Part shown: positions 8,677 to 15,373 of the stretch, piece after piece | Layout of the letters: each line of letters begins with the position of its first letter | Position numbering within the stretch: position 1 is the first letter of the stretch | NCBI GenBank assembly: GCA_902826305.1 | Contig: CADEEH010000022.1 | Location: 1-47,051, forward strand | From: an uncultured Burkholderiales bacterium | Lineage (GTDB): Bacteria > Pseudomonadota > Gammaproteobacteria > Burkholderiales > Burkholderiaceae_E | Direction of reading: 5' to 3' | DNA length: 47,051 nt | Notes under the pieces: generated by a model | What the model saw: only the letters and a program-made list of their open reading frames with translations | Database searches by the model: none | Told to the model about the DNA's origin: nothing | Made by a program: the position numbers and the translations under genes

Positions 8677-8750
8677 GTGCGCGACGCGAAGTCCATCACC
8701 AGGCCAAACCCGTTCTCCGTCTTCAACGAAATCCTTCGAGGTTATCGACC

Positions 8751-9158
8751 ATGTCCCGATTCTCCAACCTGTTCGCACTCGCCGCCCGCATCCTGATGGC
8801 GGTGCTGTTCCTGCCCGCCGGCATCACCAAGATCGCCGGCTTCGCCGGCACCGTCGGCTACATCACGTCCAAAGGCCTGCCGCTGCCGGCGGTTGCCGCG
8901 GTCATCGCGATCGTTGTCGAGGTGGCCGGTGGCCTGGCCCTGATCGCCGGCGCGGGCACCCGCATCGCCGCCGTCGCGCTGGCGGTGTTCACGCTGGTCG
9001 CCAGCTTCTTCTTCCACGCGTACTGGGCCGTGCCGGAGGCGCAGGTGATGACCCAGCAGCTGATGTTCTTCAAGAACGTCGCCATCGTCGGCGGCCTGCT
9101 CGCCCTGGCCGCGCACGGCGCGGGGCAATGGAGCGTCGACGCCCGGCGTACCCCCTGA
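8751..9158 (+). CDS. DoxX family membrane protein
   Basis: A 135-residue protein of the DoxX family with four predicted membrane segments (about residues 8-28, 47-68, 70-92 and 107-126). The first helix carries the typical ILMAVLFLPAGITKI, followed by the conserved-looking AGTVGYITSKGLPLP loop. It lacks cysteines and the CXXC motif found in some redox DoxX proteins. GAGG precedes the ATG by 10 bases. In many proteobacteria a gene of this type sits between azoreductase and pirin genes in quinone-response clusters, which matches this locus. A direct function is not known. Confidence 0.85.
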   Translation: MSRFSNLFALAARILMAVLFLPAGITKIAGFAGTVGYITSKGLPLPAVAAVIAIVVEVAGGLALIAGAGTRIAAVALAVFTLVASFFFHAYWAVPEAQVMTQQLMFFKNVAIVGGLLALAAHGAGQWSVDARRTP

Positions 9159-9250
9159 ACCTGAATGCCGGGCGCGCGGCCGCCAGAGCCACGCGTCCGG
9201 TATTCGGGATCACACATTCGGACCGATAATCGACTCAGGAGACCTTTGTC

Positions 9251-10138
9251 ATGACCACGACCACCGACCTTCGTCCCACCGTGACCCGGCCACGTGCTGT
9301 CGAGCGCCTCGTCGTCGGGCAGGCCACCTCCGATGGCGCCGGCGTCAAGCTGACCCGCGTGCTGACCCACAACCTGCAACGCCGCCTGGATCCGTTCCTG
9401 ATGCTCGATGCGTTCGGCAGCGACAAGGCCGACGACTACATCGCCGGTTTTCCGGATCATCCGCATCGCGGCTTCGAGACCGTGACCTACATGATCGCGG
9501 GGCGGATGCGCCATCGCGACAGCGCCGGCCACGAGGGCCTGCTCGAGAACGGCGGCGTGCAATGGATGACCGCGGGCCGCGGGGTGATCCATTCCGAACT
9601 GCCGGAGCAGGAAGCGGGTGTGATGGAGGGTTTCCAGCTCTGGCTGAACCTGCCCGCACGCGACAAGATGTCGGCGCCCTGGTATCGCGACTTCAAGGCC
9701 GACCAGTTGCCGAAGCTGACGACGCCGCAGGGGGTCGACGTGACGGTGATCGCCGGTGAGAGCCACGGTGTCACCGGTGCGGTCACGCGCGACGGGACCG
9801 CGCCGCTTTACCTGGACCTGCATCTGCCGGCGGGCGCCCGCTTCGAGCAGGCGCTGCCGGGTGACCACAACGCGTTCGTCTACGTCTATCGCGGCGAGGT
9901 CACGGTCGGCGGCCAGGCGGTGCCGTCACAACGGATGGCGATCCTCGCCAACGAGCCGTCCAGCGACGGGGTTGTCATCGAGGCGAGTGCTGACGCGAAG
10001 GTGCTGCTGATCGCCGGCCGGCCGCTGAACGAACCGATCGCGCAATACGGGCCGTTCGTGATGAACACGCAGCAGGAGATCTACCAGGCACTGATGGATT
10101 TTCGCGAAGGCACGCTGGGCGAGAAGCCGGGGCGCTGA
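9251..10138 (+). CDS. Pirin family protein
   Basis: A 295-residue bicupin of the pirin family. The N-terminal cupin carries the four metal ligands in the expected pattern, His70 and His72 (FPDHPHRGFETV), His114 and Glu116 (GRGVIHSE), matching His56, His58, His101 and Glu103 of human pirin. The C-terminal pirin domain follows (PLYLDLHLPAGARFEQALP, FVYVYRGEVTV). Bacterial pirins such as YhhW act as quercetin 2,3-dioxygenases in vitro; their physiological role is poorly known. A strong AGGAGA ribosome-binding site lies 7 bases before the ATG. It is the last gene of the azoR-doxX-pirin run. Confidence 0.94.
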   Translation: MTTTTDLRPTVTRPRAVERLVVGQATSDGAGVKLTRVLTHNLQRRLDPFLMLDAFGSDKADDYIAGFPDHPHRGFETVTYMIAGRMRHRDSAGHEGLLENGGVQWMTAGRGVIHSELPEQEAGVMEGFQLWLNLPARDKMSAPWYRDFKADQLPKLTTPQGVDVTVIAGESHGVTGAVTRDGTAPLYLDLHLPAGARFEQALPGDHNAFVYVYRGEVTVGGQAVPSQRMAILANEPSSDGVVIEASADAKVLLIAGRPLNEPIAQYGPFVMNTQQEIYQALMDFREGTLGEKPGR

Positions 10139-10147
10139 ACACGACCC

Positions 10148-10642
10148 TCACGCCGGCGGCGCGCCGTCGCCGCCGGCCATCAGCGCCAGGTACTGCGCCC
10201 GGGTGAGCGAACCGGCCTGTGCAAAACCGGGCACCCAGCGCACCGCGCGCGGACTGACCAGGAACAGCGAGAAGTCGCCGAAGCCGAACATCGGCTCGCT
10301 GTCCGGGAACCGCTCCAGATAGGCCCGTCGTGCCGCCGCATGTTCCGGCGCGTCGGCCGGACACACCCGCGCGTCGCCGGCCAGCGCCGCACGGGCGCGC
10401 GCCTGGGCCATCACCTCCGGTGTCCGGTCGGCGATCACCAGCAGGCTCACCGCCGGATGTTCGAGCATGTCCCGGGTGTGGGTCGCCAGCCGGCTCACGT
10501 GGATCACGATGTCGCCGCTGTCCGGCAACACCACGTACGGCACCATCGAGGCGGCCGGATCGTCCTTGTGCCGGGTCGCGAGCGTGGCGACATCCTGATC
10601 CAGCAGCAGGGTGCGAAGTGATCGGAGCAGTTCGGGAGCCAT
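10148..10642 (-). CDS. Pyridoxamine 5'-phosphate oxidase-like FMN-binding protein
   Basis: A 164-residue protein with a split-barrel flavin-binding fold of the PNPOx/HugZ N-domain type. The N-terminal segment LLRSLRTLLLDQDVATLATRHKDDPAASMVPYVVLP is typical, followed by VIHVSRLATHTRDMLEHPAVSLLV and, near the end, FGDFSLFLVSPRAVRWVPGFAQAG. The last motif is characteristic of the haem-utilisation/HugZ-like branch, which lacks PNP oxidase activity. The start at 10642 (MAPELL) is preferred over an upstream ATG at 10678 because the extra 12 residues are histidine-rich and not family-like. It is convergent with pirin (9-base gap). Function beyond flavin or haem binding is not assigned. Confidence 0.82.
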   Translation of the reverse strand: MAPELLRSLRTLLLDQDVATLATRHKDDPAASMVPYVVLPDSGDIVIHVSRLATHTRDMLEHPAVSLLVIADRTPEVMAQARARAALAGDARVCPADAPEHAAARRAYLERFPDSEPMFGFGDFSLFLVSPRAVRWVPGFAQAGSLTRAQYLALMAGGDGAPPA

Positions 10643-10714
10643 CGGTGCGTGGGGATGAGTCCGCGCATGCTGACACAATCGCGGCGATTCCGCGTCGATC
10701 GGTCGCGCTCCGGC

Positions 10715-11731
10715 TCAGGGATCGAGCGACGCGAAGAAGGCGGCGAGCGCGATCATGTCATCGAGCGAGAGTTTCTCGACCACCGGCTGCATCCGCGCGC
10801 TGTCGCCACCCGCCCGGGCGCCGTGTTTGAAGTCGTAGAGCTGGCGGACCGCGTAGGTGGGCGAACGGCCGGCCAGGCGGGGTACCGGTCCGACGCCGCG
10901 GAAGTCCGCGCCATGGCAACTCGTGCAGGTGGTGGTGCGGCCGTCGCCGCCGGTGCGGGCCAGCAACTCACCCTTCGCGATGCTGCCGACCGGCACGTAG
11001 GCGACGAACGTCGCCCGGGAGTCGCGCAGTTCGAACTGCTCGACGTTGACCGGCGTCTCGACGATGCGCCGACCGAGCGGCTCGGTGCCGCCTTCGCCGG
11101 ACCGGACGAAGAACGCGCGCGCGACCTGCACCTTTGGAATCGTTTCGGCCTCGATCACGTCGATGTGTTTGCGTGGCGCCAGTTTCGAGAAGTAGTCCGC
11201 GGCCTCGCGTACCTCGGCGTCGGTGGCAGCCTTCGCGGTCGCGACCATCAACGTGATCGGCCCGCGCGCCGGCCCCGAGAACTTGCGTGCACCACTCTTG
11301 TAGTCCGCCATCTGCCGGATGATGTAGTCCGCGGGCAGGCCGGCCAGGTTGGCGTTCTCCGGCCCGCCGCTGCCTTCGACGCGATGACACGAGCCGCAGG
11401 CACGCACCTCGGGTTTGCGGCCGCGCGCCACCACGTCGGGCATTGGCGGCCGGTTGGCGGGATGCCAGTCGGGTGCAACGAACAGGTCGCGAGATTGAGC
11501 GACCGAATACGTGGCGTCGCTGCCCGGCACGCGGTGCGGCGTGTCGGTTGCCGGTGGGAGCGGGAACGACGGATCCCACGGGTAGGCCCAGGGGGGCGGC
11601 GCTTCCGCCGACATCGGGGCTGCCTCGGTGCGCTCGCCGGCGCGCTGGTCCGCGTGCGCGAGCAGCATCGGCATCGATGACAGGAAACCGACCGTTGCGA
11701 TGATCGCGATGCCGCGATCGAATGCCGACAT
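10715..11731 (-). CDS. Diheme cytochrome c, periplasmic
   Basis: A 338-residue c-type cytochrome with a signal peptide (about residues 1-27, ending LLAHA) and two haem-binding motifs, CGSCH at 112-116 and CTSCH at 269-273. Each sits in a cytochrome-c-like domain, with GLPADYIIRQMADYKSG and RSPTYAVRQLYDFKHG after the haem motifs; such repeats are typical of the c553/c4-like and alcohol-dehydrogenase-associated cytochrome subunit families. The start at 11731 has a GGGAGAGG ribosome-binding site 5 bases upstream. It is divergent from a protease gene and has no dehydrogenase partner in the window, so its electron donor and acceptor are unknown. Confidence 0.88.
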   Translation of the reverse strand: MSAFDRGIAIIATVGFLSSMPMLLAHADQRAGERTEAAPMSAEAPPPWAYPWDPSFPLPPATDTPHRVPGSDATYSVAQSRDLFVAPDWHPANRPPMPDVVARGRKPEVRACGSCHRVEGSGGPENANLAGLPADYIIRQMADYKSGARKFSGPARGPITLMVATAKAATDAEVREAADYFSKLAPRKHIDVIEAETIPKVQVARAFFVRSGEGGTEPLGRRIVETPVNVEQFELRDSRATFVAYVPVGSIAKGELLARTGGDGRTTTCTSCHGADFRGVGPVPRLAGRSPTYAVRQLYDFKHGARAGGDSARMQPVVEKLSLDDMIALAAFFASLDP

Positions 11732-11840
11732 GAAGGCCTCTCCCGTTGGGGGTCTGCTTTGGCCGAGTTTCAGGTACCGTCGTATGGTGCCGATCATCCT
11801 CGCGCTGCCACCGGGCGCTGGCAATGACGCATTCACGGGG

Positions 11841-11852
11841 CGCCTCGAGGCG
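11841..11852. promoter_or_regulatory. 12-bp palindrome in a divergent promoter region
   Basis: Perfect palindrome CGCCTCGAGGCG in the 213-base gap between the divergent cytochrome c (start 11731) and protease (start 11945) genes. The position fits an operator but GC-rich palindromes of this size arise by chance, so this is weak. No convincing -35/-10 pair was seen in the gap. Confidence 0.25.
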
Positions 11853-11944
11853 TGTGCGCGTCCCGACGCTGGTTGTCGGGGCGCGCCGCCGCGATATGCT
11901 CGACGCCGACGGACAGCGGCCGTGGGCCGCGACGGAGTGCAGGC

Positions 11945-12784
11945 ATGAGTCGCCGACCATCGATCGACCTGGCTCGGTTGGTCCGCCAGCGGACCGGGCG
12001 ACGCGATCCGCCAGCAAGCCCGATCGATCTCGTCTGGTCCGAGCCATGGCAGCGAGGATTCGGCCGGGGCATGTGCATCGGGCTGGTGGACGTCGGGATC
12101 GATCTGCACGCGGCCGATCTCCGGGGTGCGGATGCATGGCGCCGATCGTTCGGTCCGGTGTCCGGTGCACAAGCTGCAGGCTCGGACCATGGGACACGTT
12201 CGGCATCCATGCTCCTCGCGCAGGGTCGGTCGGGTCTCTTCGGCATCGCGCCTGGAGTGACGCTGCTGACCGCAGACGTGGCTGACCCGGCGGGCGCCTC
12301 ATCGCCCGACTGGGTCTGCGCCGCGATCGACTGGCTGGTCGGTGAGCAGGTCGACCTGCTCGTGGTACCGATGGGTGGGGATGCCGACGATGCCGCGATC
12401 GGCGTGTCGATCGAGACGGCAATCCAACGTGGCGTGCTCGTCTTCTGCGCGGCAGGCAACGGCCATCCGGACCCGGTGATGTTCCCCGCGCGGCATCGGT
12501 CCGCCATCGCCGTCGGCGCCTGCGGCCGCGATCGCTCGCTCGTGCCCGAGTGTGCGCGGACACCGCGACTCGATCTGATCGCACCCGGCGAACGGATACC
12601 GGCAATTGCGGGTGACGGTCGCCTCGCCTGGTGTCGGGGGACGTCGATCGCGTGTGTGCTGGCCGCCGGCATCGCTGCGCGCCACCTGTCGACGGACCCC
12701 TGGCGAGGACGCGCGGGTCGGTCACGCAGCGAAGTGCTTCGCGCGCTGACCGCGGCCGACGCTGACGCGGACGCGTTCGCGTGA
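11945..12784 (+). CDS. Small leaderless subtilisin-like (S8) serine protease
   Basis: A 279-residue S8 peptidase with the full catalytic set in order: Asp49 (IGLVDVGID), His82 (SDHGTRSAS), oxyanion-hole Asn172 (CAAGNGHP) and Ser234 (RGTSIACVLAAGIAA). It has no signal peptide, no pro-domain and no C-terminal extension, so it is one of the smallest complete subtilase cores and should act in the cytoplasm. The usual S1-pocket SLGG is replaced by VPMGG, suggesting altered specificity. ATG at 11945 is chosen because it starts the protein-like region; an upstream ATG at 11852 adds low-complexity sequence. The next gene, 64 bases downstream, encodes an unrecognised protein with a membrane-active-looking segment and is a candidate substrate or partner (inference). 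Confidence 0.85.
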   Translation: MSRRPSIDLARLVRQRTGRRDPPASPIDLVWSEPWQRGFGRGMCIGLVDVGIDLHAADLRGADAWRRSFGPVSGAQAAGSDHGTRSASMLLAQGRSGLFGIAPGVTLLTADVADPAGASSPDWVCAAIDWLVGEQVDLLVVPMGGDADDAAIGVSIETAIQRGVLVFCAAGNGHPDPVMFPARHRSAIAVGACGRDRSLVPECARTPRLDLIAPGERIPAIAGDGRLAWCRGTSIACVLAAGIAARHLSTDPWRGRAGRSRSEVLRALTAADADADAFA

Positions 12785-12848
12785 TATCGAGGCGACCAGT
12801 CGTTTCCAACAATCAGCGACTCCACCAACCCTGTCAAGGAGTCCTGAA

Positions 12849-13907
12849 ATGGCTGAAATCACAACCTCCATCGTCGATGACGTCGCCGATCCGCTGCTGC
12901 GCGCGATTGCGGTGCGCGTGGCCCGCGAGATCGAACTGGGCATGGAGAAGGTTGCTGCCAGCGACGCCGAGCCGGCGAAATTCCGGCTGGCGAGCCGGGC
13001 CGATTCGCTCGAGCGAGTCCTGCACGGGCGCTTCGCGGCCCTGCCGCAGGTCACCCGCAAGGCGGCCTCGATGAAGGCGATCGCCCGCATCGCCGCGCCG
13101 ATCGCCGTGCGCGAGGCCCGCTTCGGCGACCTGGCGCGCATCGATCTGTCACGGGACGTCGGCGTAGACGAGCAGGCGGCGGCGCTGCCGCTGCCCGCGT
13201 CGATGAAGATCTCGAAGACACAGCTCAAGTCGATGGCGACTCGACTGGAAGGGGCGGCGACGCCGGGGCTGATCACGCAGGCGACCACGGACAAGCTCGA
13301 GTTCCGGATCCACAAGGTCAAGTGCCTCGACGAGACCGACGGGTTCCTGGGCAGCGAGTCCGGCGACGACGAGATCGACCTCGGCGGGACGACCGTCGAC
13401 GAGTCCGGCGATACGCTCAAGGTCAATCCGTTCCGGGTCGGCAGCGACTTCGACGACGGCGAGCAGAAGGTCTATTCGCCGCCGCGCCGCTTCACCTGGT
13501 TCAACCTGAACGAAGGTACGGCGTATCCGAAATCGTATTTCGTCACACTCGTGCTCGCGGAAGTGGACATGGGCGGCCTGCCGGGGTTCATCCAACAGCT
13601 GATGACGTGGGTGAAGACCAAGGTCACCGCGGCGCTGGCGGCTGCGATCGGCGGAGCGATCGGTGCCAGCGGCGGTCCGATCGGCGCGATCATCGGGGCA
13701 GCCGTGGGCGCGATCGTCGGCTACGTGTTCGACCTGCTGAAGAGCATCTGGGAGGACGACGTGTTCCGGCCGGTCACCTTGCGGGTGAACATCCCGTCGC
13801 TGAACGCACGCTGGAGCGGCAAGACCGACAGTCCGGAGGGCGTGGTCACGTTCTCGGGCCACGGCGGCAAGTACCAGGTGGTCTATGACTGGCGCTTGAC
13901 GGCCTGA
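12849..13907 (+). CDS. Unrecognised protein with acidic domain and Gly/Ala-rich hydrophobic hairpin
   Basis: A 352-residue protein I cannot assign to a named family. Residues 1-130 are Ala/Arg-rich and likely helical. Residues 150-210 form an acidic, strand-like region with clustered Asp/Glu (CLDETDGF, SGDDEIDLGG, VGSDFDDGEQ) that could bind calcium. A moderately polar region (215-255) precedes a glycine/alanine-rich hydrophobic stretch at 259-292 with repeated GGA/GAAVGA small-residue motifs, then KSIWEDDVF and a beta-rich tail to 352. The hydrophobic stretch is long enough for a helical hairpin as in pore-forming proteins. There is no signal peptide and one cysteine (159). A strong AGGAG site lies 7 bases before the ATG. 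It follows a leaderless subtilase, which suggests a protease-substrate pair (inference). Confidence 0.8.
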   Translation: MAEITTSIVDDVADPLLRAIAVRVAREIELGMEKVAASDAEPAKFRLASRADSLERVLHGRFAALPQVTRKAASMKAIARIAAPIAVREARFGDLARIDLSRDVGVDEQAAALPLPASMKISKTQLKSMATRLEGAATPGLITQATTDKLEFRIHKVKCLDETDGFLGSESGDDEIDLGGTTVDESGDTLKVNPFRVGSDFDDGEQKVYSPPRRFTWFNLNEGTAYPKSYFVTLVLAEVDMGGLPGFIQQLMTWVKTKVTAALAAAIGGAIGASGGPIGAIIGAAVGAIVGYVFDLLKSIWEDDVFRPVTLRVNIPSLNARWSGKTDSPEGVVTFSGHGGKYQVVYDWRLTA

Positions 13908-13934
13908 GGGGCCTCCGGTGGCGCCGGGCCGGCG

Positions 13935-13955
13935 CATCGCCCCACCCGGGCGATG
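13935..13955 (+). terminator. Stem-loop after the protease/hairpin-protein pair
   Basis: Perfect 8-bp stem, CATCGCCC (13935-13942) and GGGCGATG (13948-13955), with loop CACCC, 28 bases after the stop at 13907. There is no T-run, so intrinsic termination is only possible, not shown. The rest of the 241-base gap to 14149 holds nothing else clear except a weak -10-like TAGCAT at 14112-14117. Confidence 0.4.
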
Positions 13956-14148
13956 ACGGCGGCCCCGGCGCTGCCGGTCCGATTCACCCGCGCACCGCCC
14001 GTTGTCCAAACAGGATCGGCTTCGCCTCGGCGTCCGGCCGTCGTGGCGCCGGAGTCGTCGAGGGCGGTTCGGATCGCCAGCCAGGCAATCGCGATCGGCC
14101 GCTTCATCGGATAGCATCGCAAAGGTTCGCGAAAGCCGGGCGGAAACG

Positions 14149-14631
14149 ATGCGGCGTCTCCTGAAATTCCTCCACACGATGGGAGCGATCGGCCTGATGG
14201 GTGCGGCCCTGTCGCTGCTCGTGCTGCTGCACCGCGCGCCGTCGCCGCAGGCATCCCTGGCCGGTTATGCGCTGATCCGCGAGGCGATGCACGACATCGC
14301 GCGCTGGATCTTCCTGCCGTCGATGACGCTGACGCTGATCGCCGGGCTGCTCGCGATCGCCGCGAATCGGGGGTTCCACAATGCCGGCTGGGCGTGGGTG
14401 AAGCTGGCCTCCGGTGTGCTGGTGTTCGAGGCGAGCCTGGTCGGCGTGCAGGGGCCGATGCGGCTGGAAGCCGAACGCAGCGCGAGTGCGCTGGCGGGAC
14501 AACTCGATGCCGCGACGCTGGCCGCGACGCTGGTGGCCGAACGGAACACGTTGTGGGTGCTGCTCGCGGTCGCGACGGTCAACGTCGTGCTCGGCATCTG
14601 GCGGCCGAAGCTGACGCGGATCCCGGACTAG
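14149..14631 (+). CDS. Small integral membrane protein
   Basis: A 160-residue protein with four predicted membrane segments: about 8-27 (MGAIGLMGAALSLLVLL), 50-70 (IFLPSMTLTLIAGLLAI), 78-97 (WAWVKLASGVLVFEASLVGV) and 132-152 (LWVLLAVATVNVVLGIW). A conserved-looking RGFHNAGWAWVKL lies before the third. The family is an uncharacterised group of four-helix inner-membrane proteins (DUF2269-like in layout). ATG at 14149 is chosen because it gives a membrane-protein N-terminus; the upstream extension is arginine-rich. It has no obvious functional partner, lying just before the metal-efflux operon. Confidence 0.75.
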   Translation: MRRLLKFLHTMGAIGLMGAALSLLVLLHRAPSPQASLAGYALIREAMHDIARWIFLPSMTLTLIAGLLAIAANRGFHNAGWAWVKLASGVLVFEASLVGVQGPMRLEAERSASALAGQLDAATLAATLVAERNTLWVLLAVATVNVVLGIWRPKLTRIPD

Positions 14632-14721
14632 TCCGTGATTCGGGAGATCGGCCATGCGCCGGTGCTGGCACGGGCATATTCCCGGCTGACGCCGCAGGTG
14701 CTGGAAGCAAGGGCTCTGCAG

Positions 14722-14748
14722 CACGGACATGTCCGTGGGTGGTAGAGT
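14722..14748 (+). promoter_or_regulatory. Perfect 16-bp palindrome with -10-like box before the metal-efflux operon
   Basis: CACGGACATGTCCGTG (14722-14737) is perfectly self-complementary and lies 21 bases before the czcI-like ATG. A -10-like TAGAGT (14743-14748) follows at 5 bases, so the palindrome would occupy the -35/spacer region, where metal-responsive repressors or MerR-type activators bind. No -35 consensus is obvious. Regulator identity is unknown and no metal-sensor gene is in the window. Confidence 0.55.
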
Positions 14749-14758
14749 TCGGACACTC

Positions 14759-15373
14759 ATGAAACGTGTGGTCTTCGTCCTTGCGACCTTGTTCGCTCTG
14801 TTGCAGTGGTCCTATGCCGCCGCAGGGGCGTACTGCGCCCATGAGGCCGACCGGCCGCATTCCGGAGCGCATTGGGGGCATCATTTCCACGCCCATCATC
14901 CAGGAGATGCGGCCGAGGCCGACAAGAGCGGCAAGCAGAAGTCCCTGTCGCATTCGGACTGCGCGTTCTGCCATGCCGGTGGTTCTCTGGCGACCCCGGT
15001 GACCTTGTCGCAATCGGCTCCGGTCGTTTCGGAAAGTTTCGTTGCCGCCGTGGTGCTGCCGCAGGCCAGCTGGCTGCCGGGCCCACCCGAACGCCCCGAC
15101 CGTCACCGCCGCGTCCCTGCCAGAGGAGGCGGGAGCGCGCTGCGGTCGCAGCGTACCGATCTGATCAGTCAGCCCCGTTGGATGCTGCTGACCGGCTCTG
15201 ATTTCCTCCGTGTGCGCGCCATGCTCTCGCCATCCCGCCAACCGCTCCGGGATGTGTTGAACCGTGTTGATCCAAGTCGTGAAGATTCTGGCCGCACTCG
15301 CGGTCATGTCGCCCCTTGTGCTGCTGTCGGCCGCCGAGTCCGATGTTCGATTGCCGCCGATAACGCTCGATGA
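14759..15373 (+). CDS. CzcI-like small periplasmic protein of the efflux operon
   Basis: The first gene of the metal-efflux operon. Residues 1-23 form a signal peptide (MKRVVFVLATLFALLQWSYA). The mature part is histidine-rich (HSGAHWGHHFHAHH at 34-47) and carries a C-A-F-C-H pair at 68-72, the layout of CzcI-type proteins thought to bind or sense metal in the periplasm. Family members normally end soon after a PPERPDRP-like segment, which is reached here at about residue 115. The open frame instead runs on to residue 204, with arginine-rich unlike-family sequence, and overlaps the next gene by 110 bases. Either the family end is lost through an indel near 15095-15110, or the extension is real. 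ATG at 14759 is chosen for the signal peptide. Confidence 0.7.
   Translation: MKRVVFVLATLFALLQWSYAAAGAYCAHEADRPHSGAHWGHHFHAHHPGDAAEADKSGKQKSLSHSDCAFCHAGGSLATPVTLSQSAPVVSESFVAAVVLPQASWLPGPPERPDRHRRVPARGGGSALRSQRTDLISQPRWMLLTGSDFLRVRAMLSPSRQPLRDVLNRVDPSREDSGRTRGHVAPCAAVGRRVRCSIAADNAR

Noticed and set aside
12849-13907. Bacterial gasdermin or colicin call for the 352-residue protein
   Set aside because: The protease neighbour and hydrophobic segment invite it, but the sequence lacks features I can tie to either family, so only a neutral description is given.
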